A stretch of 64,000 bases of DNA. It comes from Ianthella basta (lineage: Eukaryota; Porifera; Demospongiae; Verongiida; Ianthellidae). Shown here piece after piece: positions 45,001 through 59,600 of the stretch. The stretch is taken from the NCBI GenBank assembly GCA_964019415.1, contig OZ025890.1:3378553-3442552 (forward strand). The letters run 5' to 3'. The notes under the pieces are model-generated. The model did no database searches. It was not told the DNA's origin and saw only the letters and a list, made by a program, of their open reading frames with translations. How positions within the stretch are numbered: the stretch's first letter is position 1; every line of letters starts with the position of its first letter. Both the position numbers and the translations under genes were made by a program.

Positions 45001-48000
45001 AACTGCGGCAGTATAACTGTGCTTGCATTTATATAATAATGTATCAACGGATGTATTGAAGATAGAGAATTTATATTGTCAGCCTTTTGCTTTGCCTCTC
45101 TCGTGCTGAAATGACCGAGGGAAGGACTTTGAAACCGGCTTCCAAACGTCGCTCAGCACGAAGCATAGGCGTCTTCTGCCTCCGAAAGTTGTAGAACAGG
45201 CAACCACACCACCTCTAGTCTGAAGACATACGGAAAGCATTGGGAAAACACCCAGCAGTTTGGCAACTTGCTTCACACAATGCTTTCAATCATGGCCGCT
45301 CCGTTGAAGGACTTCGTTCCCTGTCTTAGAAAAGTGACAGGAGCAACGTAGACCTTGGTGAGCCCCATAAATTCTGTACGCAAATGTTTGCTAACAGTCT
45401 ATGGCGTTTAAAGCTTAAGCGCGAGCAGTTACCTTTCGAAATTTCCTCCAGATGGTGTGCGTAGTGCGGTCAAGCAAACTGCCTTCTGCCACAACAGAAC
45501 CCTAGCCACTGCAATGACTACGGGTGTGCTGTATAGCACTTGCAGGTATCTGTGTGCCCTCCATCAATGTCCGTCTCCTCTCATCCATGTTTTTACAGAG
45601 CAGAATGTTATAGAACTATATAGTACTATAGAACTATATGCACGCATGCAACACTGCTATTCTATAGCAGTGTTGCGTGCGTGTGTGCGTGTAATTGAGT
45701 GCAACTCTGAGAATGCGCAAAGTATGTATCAGGTATGTACGTTAATGTAATGTGCCGTTGTGCAAATGTGTGTCAAATTATTTTTGACTCTATTTATGTC
45801 CACTTCAATCATTTGTGTTCATTCTTGCCTATGAAGTGTGTTCATAAGTCATGCTCTGTCACCTGAAGTGACATTCCTGCCTTTATATGTTACTTAAAGT
45901 GGGCTAGGAGTGCTGGCAGTTCAAGAGACGCAAAAAGGACTAGTGAAGCACTCTCCCTCTGCCGTTAGAGCACTTGTTGCCGCCTTTCAGAAGTGAAAGA
46001 TGGGTAGCAGGCTAGGCTTACACTTACGGAGTGGCAAGGTCACACTTTGGCAGAATGAAGACAAACAACAATTTGCAATCTCAGTAGACCACACTAGACA
46101 GGATCCACCTTTAAAGTGTAAGGAAGAGTTTGAGTGCTTGCGTTTCTTGCTAGCGTACTTTATGGCACACTAGCATTTTTTAACTTCCATAAAGAACAGC
46201 CATAAAGCACGCTGCAGGATTATGCAATATAAAGTACTTGTAGTGGACGAACATGCTGTGTTGCTTAAAAATTAACTGACTGATGTTTCTGCATTTTTAG
46301 ATGTTCCTGCCTGTAGGAACCAGTGGTAGCCAGTCTGATCTGGGAACCTCCACAGGCTTTCTGGTGTGTGTGTTGTTGCTAATCATTGAGTCCTAACTCA
46401 CTTGTGTGTTGTGACCACGAGCGTCGCTGTTCCTGTGCACCGTTACATACTCAAAATTACTTTGATCCGTCCATGCAAGTCACTCTATATCATCAAAACT
46501 TTCTGTACATAAAGCCACTTATTCTCTGTATACTTCAGTTTAGTGACTGATGAATAACCCTCGAGGTCAAAACGTCTCATTAATTTACTTTTACCTCGTT
46601 ATGTGACCTTGCTCAAGAACAATCCAATTCCTGTCTGAACGCCATAGCATGAGCCTCTACCACATCAACCAGGTGATGGTTATAGACAAGTTGGAGAAAT
46701 GACATAGTCCTTAGGAAAGTCAGAGAGCAAATGAATTGCAACCCTGAATGCCACCTAGCTCAAAATGAATGAACCTTCCTACTGAGTTTATGATTTATCA
46801 TGTCACCCCATATGACTAATCAACTGCATACTTGTCACTTCTGTATCATAAACAGCCCTGCTTTTGTCTATATCTGCACACCTAAAGAAGGCCAATTAGC
46901 CAAAACATTGTTTACTTGAGATCACTGATCTAGTTAACACAGTCAGGTGAATTTTGCAAGTCTTACTAGCTACAGCCTTAAAGTTAACTCCAGACTTTAG
47001 CTAGAATGGGTTGGGTATGAGTCCGAAAGCTTTGAAAGTAGTAGTGTTACCTGGTCAATGGAAGTGTAGATGAATTGAGTTACACACAACTACTGAAACA
47101 GGGCAGCACTTCATGGTTGTGATCACAAGCCACTGGATTACTCAATCTGCAGAGTATCAAATATCATTATTGGTGTGCTTTGCTTAGGCAGCATACAAGG
47201 TGACTGCAAGCCTGACATCTCAATGTACTGCTTCTTTAGGATAGCTTGAGCAAAATCAATGTGCTTACTAGTCAGCTAATCTCCACAGGTAAAGCAGTCT
47301 CTGTCTACAAATGTCAACTAAGCATGATTATTGCTTAGTTACAACTTAGGAGATGTGGTATGAGTGGTTCTGTCAATTTCCTCTATACCAATAATGCTGG
47401 ATTAACTATTCCATTGTGACCAGTGTGAAGGAAGGTGCTCTTCATCTTCTTCAGGCTCCTATTCCTTTTCACCAAGTTGCCAGACGTATTTCCAGGCTCC
47501 TTGTCTTCCTACGGTGGCTGCTCATCCTCGCAAGGCTGGTTGACTTCCCAATGCTTGGCTAGCCATGAAGTAGGTCAGAAGAGAAGCACCTTGCTCCTGC
47601 TATGATACAGTTAATGCTGCCTTTGCAGTGAAGAAAGAGTGAGCACACATCTGATATCTTCCTTGGTACGTGCCCGATGATGGCATTCTCTGTAATACTG
47701 CTACGATGGCAATATGGGTCCTTGCCATTACCCTCGTCTCTTTTGCCTGGTAGCTCTTAACCCTTGGTGGGTATCCATATATTACGTACATGATACACAC
47801 AATGGCTTTGAACACAGCTCCCAAATTTAAAGGTTTCAATCACCTCTCTTCTTCTCCATTGCTACATGTGGGTTAATGAGATGTTAGTACAATGTTGCGC
47901 ACAGTAGATAGTGTGATCTAGCGCAGAGCGGGTTAACCATGCCACGGTTATGCAACATGATTCAATACACTGCACATTATGTTAGAATTATAGGAATTAG

Positions 48001-50592
48001 CTCAAAATTTGGCGATTCAAAGTTGGTGATTCTGTGCAAGACCCTGCCAAATATTCTAGCCATTAAATACCATGCTCATGTGTACATAGTATGGCATCTG
48101 CAGTACGTGCTGAGCTGGCACTGTTGCAGCCCATGCATATATATATAATTCAGTTTGTTTGTTCGTTCATGTTTTGGGCAAGAACTACTGCACAGGGTGC
48201 CACCAAACTCTCAGGAATTACAGAGTAGGACTCCAGAAGTGTCCTCCACGGGTTGAAATCACCAGTCTTGCAGTTCCTGAAGAGATATCCTTCAATTTCC
48301 AGTTTTTCATTCATAGATGACGGCCATTTTATTAATTATCACTCCCTTGACTAGCAGATATTGGATGGTTTGATTTGCAGTTGTTCAACGATCGAGTTTA
48401 AATTTGGCCATTGTAATAGCAGCTACCTTCTGTTGCTACCAGCTCACATACTTCAAAATTGGCTGGGACCCACTCGCTGGCGTACAACTCACCGTAGCAA
48501 AAACCCGCAGAAGGCGGACGCCCTGCTAGTATGTAATAAAACAATATTGCCTTGCTGATGTATCTACCAAGGGAAGGACCTGTACTCACATGAATATTGT
48601 GCTTGCATATTCATGCAGCTAATGATAAGTAATAGTGATTGTCTGTGGTTTGCATGTGCATTTTGAATGCATTCATGTGCTACGCAATAAGACCTATGTT
48701 ATCTTACATTTTGACTCCGAGACAGGGAGATGAATAAAGATTCCAAGAGTGTCACCAACAGAGTAGCCATCACTGTAGGACCTTCCTTTGCTTTGATGAA
48801 AAATAGTGCCCTCCTTAGATCTCCAACTGTAGCTGAACCTATCAAATCCACAGGGGGCTTGAAGAGCACCTAAGTTGGCATATATGCAACATGTCTAGTC
48901 AAGATACGAATACATACACCATACCATATATAATTGTGAGAACCCTACAATACAGAAAACAACTTCAACATGTCCTACAGTCTAATGCACTTAATAAACA
49001 TTTATGTACATTTTGACAATACACAGTTGTTCCAATTTCGAAACTTGCACTGGACTTACAGAGGTACAGTAAGTTGCATCTTGCACAGTATACAGGATAT
49101 GCTGACCTAACTTGTATAGTAAACCAACTCTTTTACTTATTGGACAATTGGTGATAAGGTATAAAAGACAACTTCACAATTTTGAGCCTAGTAAACAGAA
49201 GGCATTGATCACCAATGAAGGTGTATTTTGTTTACATGATACTATAAGATGGATCTCGGAGAGAGCATTTAGGCAGGCCGCTCATTAGTATAACTGCATT
49301 CACACATGATTGGGTAAGGTAGTGAATTGAACTGAAATCACAGCATTGACTTCAAGGAGGTACAGGACTTTTGCTTCACAGATCTTCAGGCGTTACAAAA
49401 CTGGCATAACTTAATAAGTGTGGATAGGCGTCAGAAGGTGCCACACAGATAGCATGAATGAGCAAATGCATGGCAATGTAATGAAAATGCCTACACGAGG
49501 AGACTTTGTACAGTTTCAAATTAAGATTATGAAAGGGCCTGTTGAAATTTAATAAAGTGGTGGGAAGAACTGATGAACTTGGGTATGGGATATGTGGCTA
49601 GGTAGCTAGTCATGTTACTCTACGAGGCAGCTCTCCTCAGTACTAGGCCATCTCCACAATTACTTCAAACTGAATTTTGAGGCCTCCTTGAGTGAAAGGC
49701 AACTTTCGCTGGTGCACATCCAGAACTTCTATCAAAACCGTTGCACGAAGTGGAATGATACAGAACACAAGTGTGGAGATCTTTGATGTATATGATGAAC
49801 AACAGACTAGGCAGGTTTTATAGCAGTTATAGTGCATCGATCATAGCAATTGTTTGTTTCATGTTGTGCATGAAGTTCTTCATTCACTGCTGGACTCCAT
49901 ATAAAACAATACTGTGGTATCTTCTTGTGGGCTTAGAGGATACCACAAGAAGATAAACTCGATACTATGACTAGTAACTGCAGTCATCAGCTGGTACTCA
50001 CGCACCAACAAGTCATTACCACATGTTCACTCACTCTGTTGCTATTTCCATTTGGCTTTCAAAGCAGTTTGAATGCTGTCATGACGGTTATTAGACATGC
50101 TGAGTTGATAGTAGCTTGATCCTTCTTTTGGATGATCAAGCACACCTGGCGCAAGCATAGGGCAGGACACCAGCCATAGGCTGGGGCAGTATTTCACAGG
50201 CCATGCTGTCAGAAAAGGAGTCAGACTCACACCCAAAGTCCCTGGGTTATCAAGTGGCTGCTGGGTGCCATAGCCATTATAGCCATTCAGGTCGTCCTGG
50301 CAGCCAGCTCAGGGTGCCCAGGGGGTGCACTGATGAGATGGTGTAGCAGGCGAAGAGCAATTTACGAGGTTTGCTGGGCTGCATTGTTCTCTGGCTTGTG
50401 CGAATGACGACGGCGGTAGTTGCTGCTGATGAGGACTTCTAACGTCGGCTCCGCAGGTGTCTTGCGTGCCCAGAACGTCATTTGCCAGCAGAAATGTCAA
50501 CACATCTCCACAAAATGCCGAGTTTGCTGTCTTCTCCCTCGACCTCGTGGCCCTTCGCCACCATCTTGATGCTGATGTCACACACACACACA

Positions 50593-50654
<62 letters not shown>

Positions 50655-53600
50655 TACGCTAAACACACACATGCAAACATACGTACATGCTCTCCAAAAG
50701 ACATGGATGAAAGGAGAGGGACATGGATGGAGGGCACACAGATAGCTGCAAGTGCTTTACGGCACACCCGTAGTCATTGCAGTGGCTAGGGTTCTGTTGT
50801 GGCAGAAAGCGGTTCGCTCAACTGCACTATGTGCACCCTCTGGAGGAAATTTCAAAGGGTAACTGTACACGTTTAAGCTTTAACGCTACAGATAGTTAGC
50901 AAAAGTTTTTGTACAGAATTCGTGGGGCTCACCAAGTACTACCTAGCTCCTGTCACTTCTTTGAGATAGGGAACTGAAGTCCTTCAACGGGGCAACCGAG
51001 ATTGAAAGCGTCGTGTGAACCAAGTCACCGAACTGCTGGGAGCTATCCCCCTGCTTTCTGTACGTCTTCAGACCAGAGGTGGTGTGGTTGCCTGTTCTAC
51101 AACTTTCGAAGGCAGAAGACGCCTATGTTCCATGCAGAGTGATGTTTGAAGCCGGTTTCAAAGTCCTTCCCTTGGTCCTTTCAGCATGAGAGAGGCAAAT
51201 AAAACTGCTGATGATATAAATTCCCTATCTCCAATACTTCCGTCTATACATTATCTTATTGTTTTTCAAGGTTAACAAGACTAAATAAAATATGTACTGG
51301 TTGACATTAAACAAACTTGACAGAACATCATAATCATGCACTTAATAATAATAAATGATTGAAACAAACTAAAATCCTAACAATAAATCATGCAGGCTAG
51401 CAGTTAATCTATTGTCTTATTATAATAAAAGTAACGCACATTTTCGTTGATCGGGATATACTCCTTCAATTCTGGACGGAACATCATGAAACGTGCTAGT
51501 ATCACAATGAGGCTTAGCATGAGTAACCTTGCTGAGTTGAAATTTAGTTTTAACGCCATTCCATCCGATTTCTTGCCACTTTCACGGTCGCCGCCATATC
51601 TATGAGATAGGGGAAAGATCGCGTTTCGTTGTTCACAAACTCCTCCTTGCCACCAATCTTCACCAAACTTGGAAGAGTACATTACAGCAATATGAGAGGT
51701 GCATGACCTAAGGTGGTTGGCGCCCTTGCTGCTGGACTCCTTTCAACAAAATGGATTAACATAAGTAAATTCTGAACATACAGAGATTTACTGAGCGAGT
51801 CTACAGAATGCTCCCAATTAAATGGACGCTTCTGATTGGTTAGACGCTCAAATTTCAAACGATAAGCTGGGAACCCACCCGAAGGATGGGCATTCTGCTG
51901 TCACACTACGACAGAAATGACGACGATGGCCACGGTACAGTCACGTTTCGCCGGTCGCACTACGCGTTACAAAACGTGAACGTCAACGTGAGTGTGTTGT
52001 GACGTGAACGTCGCCGTAACAGCTGCTGCCATGGCTGTGGTCACTGTGACGACCAAGGTGACAGTTGGACGAAGTGTAAAAACAATTTTTAGTTGATCTA
52101 GCAACACAAAAGCGAGCAATGGCTGCAGGAAGGAAGAAGACGAAGGCGAAGTGGGATTCAGATGTGGAATGGAAGATTATCGATATATGGGCTGATATTT
52201 TGGAGGAGTTCGACGGCAAGATGATCACTAGGAAGATAAAGGAGACCATAGTGACCACGCGCTTGAACACATACATCTCAGAGAAACTCAAAAGGACAGA
52301 GCAGTACTCGGAGAAGGCCGTATGTAATAAGATAGATTGGAAGATAAAGAAAGGGAAGCAAATGTACGTGTGTTATCCAAAGAAAGGGGAGACGGGAAAA
52401 GAGTGCACCCAGGAAGAGGCTGAGATGGATCTAGAAGTGGCGGAGTTAGCCTGGCCGAACTTCAAGACATTCTACTCCTGTTTTAAGGACCACCCGGCCT
52501 TGGGGCCAGGTTCAGTGGACGACTCCATAGTGACGCCTGGTCCCAGTGTTGCAAGGGAAGAAGTGGTGGCCAGTGTTGTGGAGCAGGAGAACGATGGAAA
52601 TGAGGAATACACTTCAAGAACATCTAGATGCCCAAGCAGGACATCAAACAGGAGCACTGGTGCTGGTGGCAGCAATGAAGATGATGATGATGATGTTGAT
52701 AATGAGATTGCCAATCCTCCACAGAGGGCCAAAGAGGGAGAAACGTCCCTTGTGGCTAGAGTTGGCAAGAGGAAGGGGAAGCAGACAGGTGCATCCCAGT
52801 TCTTGACGGTATTCAGTGATCTACTAGAGCAAGCACAGATGAGGCAAATGGACCATGAACGAAAGATGCAGCAAGAGGCTCTTGCATTTCAACAGTGAAT
52901 AGAACAAGACCGCATCAAGTTTGAGGCAGAACTGTCCACCAATCTGCAACAACAAAGTTTTCAGTTTCTGATGAACTTGATGCAGCAGAGCCAGTTGTTT
53001 CAAGACGAGTTGCTGACGAAACTATTTGAAAAGAAGGACTGACATTGTTAACTACATTGTTTTCTTGCTTTTACCAGCTACAGTCATGCAATACATGGAT
53101 GTAGCTTATTATGAACCCGCGTTATATTATGACTATAATTATTATTCTTTGGCTTATTATATGGAGTGTGCTTACATCTTGCAATCATGTTATTTTGCCA
53201 TGTATATTCGCAGCAGAATATATTGTACATAATAGCAAATCAATGAGGTCATAGCTATCAAATGCAATATTTCAGGTCAGTGTTCAAAAGTTACAATATT
53301 AGCTAGTTACTGTGGAGCTAGCCTGTGGCGATGAAGAAACTTCGCAATGGTTTCACGCACACTGGCTGCTGAACCAATCACAGTGGTGGCATTCAAACTT
53401 GCAGGAGTAGTGTTGATGTATGCACCTTCATCTGGAAGCCAACCATCCTCGAAAGCACACTGGTGTCTTTCACATATATTGTGTAGGCCACAGCATACAA
53501 CTGCCACTTGCCTGGCAAACACTGGGTCTCTCAAGCTGCACTGGCCATCCATGATCTTCCAGCATCCTTTCAATCGGCCAAATGCTTGCTCCACTACCCT

Positions 53601-56600
53601 CCTTGTGCGAATCAAACTGTAGTTAAAACTGCGATGGTATGGAGCTTGAACCACATCATAGCACTTCAGGCAAGTGGGATCAAGAGGAAAGGCTGAATCT
53701 GCCACAACAAATGGCTTCACATGCAGACCTGAGATAGTCCTGGGTGAATGTGCAAACCATTCCTTCCTTGCAACCTTCTCGTACATTGCACTGTGGCGAT
53801 ATGTGTATGAGTCCCCAACGGATCCAGGCCTGCCGGTGTTGACATAGATAAAAATCCCTCGAGGATCCACGCATCTCAGCACTATAATGGCGGTAAACCT
53901 TTTGTAACAGAAGTACGCGTCCCCAAAATCAGATGGCTTCATGATGGGCATGAAAGTCCCATCCAAAGCCCCACCACAATATGGTACCCCAATTCAAAGT
54001 CCACCACCACCTGGTCCAGCTTTAGGCCAGTGGGGAAGAGGATGACCTCGGGAACAAGGCTTTCCCGGAGAATTGCTATGCCTTCATGAGCTACAGCGAC
54101 AACTGTTGCCTTGCCAATTGCATACATTGCTGCCAGCTCAGAATAGCTGCTGCCATGAGCTAGCCAGTGCAAAACAATGGCTAGTCTCTTAGCTGGTGGA
54201 AGTGGAAGTCTCAAATGGGTTGTTTGCTTCTTGAAATCCTTGCCCCATCTTTGACAAATGTACCAAAATGTATCTTTTCTCACTCTAACGTGTTGAAGGT
54301 ACTGCTGCTCCTCCCAGTCAGGGTAGATCCTTCCCATAGCTCACCACAGAAGGCACACATCCTTTTCCCAAAACCCCCTGCTCCCTTGGAGCTGACCAAA
54401 AACGTCGAGGAGATCGCAGGGAGTGAATCAGCTGCTCAAACGGAGGAAGAACCAAGAGCACTGACCAAAAACTGGACGTAGACGGTCCTGTGCAGCTCCT
54501 GCGTACACCCTGGTGAAGAAGACGGTACCCGCGGGTCTGACTGCGATTCTGGCGCTCGTGAGAGCTAGCGCGAGGCTGGGAGAGCAAAAGAAGGTAGATC
54601 CACAAGAGTACAATGTCTTTCATTTTTTCTTGTGTGATTGATTGTTTATAGCGACGTTTCGTACTGTGAACGTAATCGTAGCTGTCGCCGCCATTTTGGA
54701 TGTAGTGTGACTACAGCCTAATAAATGCAAGCACAGTTAGGGAAGGCTAAAGTGCTGAAATCAAATCTACACAGTTTTTGGTACAGATGCTGATGTAGGA
54801 ATCTAATTCGCACATCCAAGATTTAAAGCAGATCAATCCTTCCCTGCTTGAGTTATTGGAGAGTGAAAAAGTGTTCCATTAAAGGTGGCAGGTAATAAAT
54901 TGATGAGACAAGTATTTATTGATGGCACAAAACTGGCATTTCCAACCCTTCTCAGCTACATTCTGTACTCCACGCTGGATCAGGAAACTGTTAAAGTTGA
55001 TCTCCTCGTCTCCGGCCCCAGAGGTGCTTTCTAGCTAGGTTCCCCAGGCCGTTTTTTGTGGTAAAAGTGTATGGAGAGATTGTCCCTCAAATCAACTGGT
55101 GCAGACGCTGAAGCTAAGCCAATTCAATCTAAAACATCTGAAACAACTGTAGTCTGTTGACAGGAGTGCCTAAAGTGATGCACAGAACACCCTCAAGAAC
55201 ATGCTAATGCAAATGAAAGTGAAAACCCCAATGGAGAAGAGGAAAGAAATTGTCTATGAAGTTCCATGTCGTGACTGTGAGATGAAGTACATTGGTGAAA
55301 CCAAGAGAAGCATGAAGCAAAGGATGACCGAACACAGATATGCAATAAAAACAGGAGACATGCAGAATGGCATAGCTGTCCACGTCCAGAAACACCAACA
55401 CAGCATCGACTGGGATTCCGCCAGGGTATGCGCCACAGCAAGGGGATACTGGAACAGGAGGACCCTCGAAGCCATCCAGATCCACAAGGAACCACACACG
55501 ATGAACCTGGATCATAGCCTACACCTGTCACCTGCCTGGAGCCCATTTCTAGACCCCACCTAGGTCCACTTATTACCACCCCACCACTCCAGACTTTGCA
55601 CCACTCACACACCCTTAAGCTGTTAACACCCCCTTAAAACACTAATCACATCGCCATTTACACCCCCCTTTAGCAGTTAACATCCCCTTAGAACTTCTGT
55701 ATCTTCAGTTTATCAGCTGATGAAGGCCTACATGGCCGAAACGTCCTGAATTACAGTTCCTGCTACGCAAGGGCTCGAGTAACTACCTACTAAACACATA
55801 AAGTGATGCCCCGTTTTCAGCGAGCGAATTAAAGCTAATTGATCTGGTGTAAGATTACACCAACATCGTGTCTCGCTGATTTCGCAAGGAAGAGTCCAAT
55901 CGTCGTGTTGCTCGGCTGTAGTGGAGCTCCTTTGGACACTAGATCCTTCATTTTGGTGCCGCTAGGCTCGTAAAGCATTCAATTGCCACCTACCTGTGGA
56001 CTGAACTGCAGCCATTTTGGCAAGAGAGACACTTTGAAGTTGAGGTGTGAAAATCAATCTATTAGCAGTCTGGGTCAGTCTAAAAACTTAAATCGCTTTT
56101 TCTAATCGTAATGCCAGGGTTTTAAGCACCAGTAGAGTCTCTTTGAAGCAGTGGAGTAGAAGAATATATGTTTTCTCTTTACATCCATTGTGCTAAGTAC
56201 TCACTGCCATAGCAGTGTATGGAGCAAAAGTGTTGCTGAGCCTAGCTATAGTCTGCAGCATTGCTAAAGCTTCAATTTGGTTTGGTTCACCATAATGTGC
56301 ACAAGCATGTGCAGATATCTATGGCAGGACATCTGGAAAATCGCACTTGCAAGCCAGTTATTGCAAAATTTGAAACTTTTAAATAAAAAGAGCATAACTC
56401 TGCAACAAAAGAAGAAAATGGAGGTGGCCTGCCATATAATTGTGCACACATGCATGTAGATTGTGTATGCCATGTTTGGTTCTTCTCAGCTATCAGGGCA
56501 CAACTAGATAGAGTTTTCCTGAAGCTACTTGACCCTTCAAAAGGTAAATATGTTTCACTTTCAATCAGAATATCTCAATAAAGGGAGTGACAATCAATTA

Positions 56601-59600
56601 ATCATGCACACCAAATTGCAGGAAATTTACTTGATAATTACACTTGAAAAAATCAAGACATTTGGTGGTAATACAATAGAGCTACATTTGGTGGTAATAC
56701 AATAGAGCTACATAGGCAAAAGCAATGTACCCCAAAGGAAGCTTTTAGTCATCCCTAGCACCTTAAGTATTATACTAGACGAATGTAAAACATTTGGGGG
56801 TGAGCAGGAGTATGAATGGGCATGTTGGCAAATAATGGTTGAGACAGTATGATGTGCACTAAGGTGTGCAATGCAGTGTATGTGTCCTGCCATGAAGTGC
56901 TAAGTCAGACATGATGGATGAACAGCCTGGTAGGCAGCAGGTCCTGGATAAAATTATGCTTAGCCATCAATGGGATGTGGCTAGGGAATTTGCCTACTTG
57001 GGACTGTAGTGAGCAATTATTTCTATAGCTGGAATGCCCAGAGGAGACGACAGAGACCATTATGAGCTGCATAGCTATGTGCAGGTGTGAGAGCATGCAG
57101 GAAGAAGCGACACGACTGTGATGGGCAATGTTATAGGCGTCAGTGGAAATGGCTGGTGTATGTTAAGATGCATTGGAATGAGTAGCAATTATTATAGCAA
57201 AACTCAACATCATGAAACTCAAAGGAAAAAGGAACAGCGCATGCATGGCCATGTGTGAAATTAATGTCCAGGAAAGTAACAGTAATTTGTCCAATTGCAA
57301 TTGCCCAATAGAAGGGAGGGACAAAGTTGGCTACAGCGACAGCAAGCAAGAGAAGGTAACTGTCGAAGCTACAGCACACTGCGCACCTGGCCCATGCAGT
57401 CCTTGAGAGCCAACTGGTCCAGTGCACCCACACGCTTGATCCTGACAGGCCGCCCTCCAGCGGAATCGTATGTGAAGCGCTACTGGACCGATTCAACTTC
57501 AGCCACAATGAGCAAGAGCTAGTGGGCAAAACGCTAAACGCCAGCGGCATGGCAGACTCCTGACTCGGCTTGAGCCGAGAGGCAGCATGAACTTGTGCAC
57601 TATGGAGGGTATTGTGCAAGGTAAGCTATTGTGCAATGTGACGTATGCACAATGGATAGTCAGACAAATATTGGTTCCCCAGGGCCATAATCTACGTACG
57701 CACCACATATGGAAACTAAATGAGACGTACCAAAACTTCCGGTTTCGCACCACCCAGAAGAGAGAGGCTTCGCCTCACTCGGCCCAATAAGCATACATTT
57801 ATACCACCGGAAGAGTAACACAAAGCCATACAACAAAATGTCAAAACAAAAACAATATAGGGGTGCCTGTGGCAGCCCCTAAAAAGGTAGTATACCTAGT
57901 CCTGCATTCAGAACTAAACCTATACACAGACTATCAGTACAAAAGGGGGAGCATTTTTATCAATAATAAATGTAAGAGCAAACATACCACTAGCCTGTGC
58001 CCAGCCAACACGCATTGCACAGTCTTCTTCAGGCATGGACTTAATGAGCACTTCATAGAACCAGCTTCCACTGCTTACACCTAAGCAGAGAAATAAGTCA
58101 GTGTTAAATAAAGAATAAAGAACAAGTATATGCCATGATTCAGCATCAGCCATATGTTGTCACAGTTAATTATGAATGTGATGAATTGTCTATAATAATT
58201 ATGCAAAGGAAATGTGAAGTTAAGAAATGAAAAGGTAAGGTTTGAATGCTTATAATTTCCTAACCATGACACATATAACCTTGATTCTTTCAAGATTAAT
58301 AGACCCATGTTTTCCATGTATTTTGGTGTGTCAAGTTAATTAATTGCTTAATCAGTTCTTGTGATGTAGGCAAAGTAGTTCCACATGCAACATCTGGTCA
58401 AAATTGCTGAAGTAAGAAAAACACAAAGGCACAACACTTTTTGGAAAGAAAAAGCAGTTAATTACCTTCAGCATCGTCTGCGAAGTACCTGCTTCGTAGC
58501 GCTGTCCGTAGCAGCCAGAAAAAGGCCTCAGCGATACTGAATTCCAACTTCGGGTCTGCCCATGCCAATCATTTAAGGTGCTTAACACCTCATTGCACCA
58601 TGAGGTGTTAAGTAAACCTATTAGCTGTTATGTGAAAAACATTTGACCTCAAGGTCAGTGCTCAGTGTAAGAGTAGCAGATGTCGAAACGAAGAGAAAGT
58701 GAAGCAGCAGAATCTAGCAAGAATCAGCTATAGTAGACATGCTGTGCACATTGTTGGAGCAGGCATTCGTTCTTCTCTCTTGCCATTTGGCTTCGTTGTG
58801 GAGGAGGTGCAGCGCAGTACCGAAGTAGGATGATTGCAAAATACTTTGCCTGATGGTTTGACATTCTGGAGCACAGAAGCTGTCTGGGAGCATGTTACAT
58901 CATCCAGAATGATGGGAGTGATTGGACAGGTGTCAGTGTCTTGTGCCACTTACGATTTAGGATCGCAGTACTTTCCTACGCCCAAGACAGGCAGAAAAAT
59001 CAACATAGTGCCAGAAGCCCTCCAGAACTTCCTCTTCTTCACTGAATTGTGTGCACTGGACAAATTCGAGGCTGCAGTAAGCACTTACAGGCACTGCAGC
59101 ACAGAGGGATGCAAAGGCTTGCTTGTACCTGTGCAGGTGGAGAGATCTGGCTTGGGTGGTGGAGCAAGAGTTGAGTACATGTGCAGTGGGTGCAGAGCAC
59201 AGCATCCCCAATTTGATTCAATTCATCTACATATATCCTTGATTCTTGCTGGCATGTTGTATCAGTGGCAGTTGCACTGGCATTCCTAAGGAGAATACCC
59301 ACTTGGGTTACCACAACACACTTACACGTGGCCTAGGAATTCCAGCCACACACCGTACCAGTTTCTACTATGTTGTGAGAGATTCTTATTTGGGTATCAA
59401 GAGGCTCTTAGACAACATCTGCTCCCTTGCCAAGGATGAGATCAAGCATATATCTCCAGATACCCTTGGCAGCTGGCACAGAGCGGTGACCACTGCAGAT
59501 GGCTGCTGACTGACACAAGGGCACTTCATCTAGAATTGCACTTTTATTATAAAGAACTATCTGAGAAACAGCATCCTGAGGCATGGCCACCTGTGTATGA

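Larger units (their letters stand above)
51895..54716. mobile_element. PIF/Harbinger element, nearly complete
   Basis: Ends CTGCTGTCACACTAC (51895-51909) and, inward from the right (54716-54702), CTGTAGTCACACTAC, 13 of 15 matching. Subterminal AACGT-rich words occur on both sides. It holds a Myb/SANT gene on plus and a DDE transposase on minus, tail to tail, the standard Harbinger plan. A three-base target duplication could not be assigned with certainty. Confidence 0.85.

Noticed and set aside
46880-46915. Further hammerhead (CTAAAGAAGGCCAATTAGCC)
   Set aside because: Spacing is right, but CTGATGA and GTC are both lost; kept only as a remark.
57387-57480. Exon-like block on minus reading [20 protein letters not shown]
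   Set aside because: Has AG/GT borders, but a stop stands at its start in that frame and it does not join in phase to the ASH2-type SPRY exons, which pass directly from 57988 to 48869.
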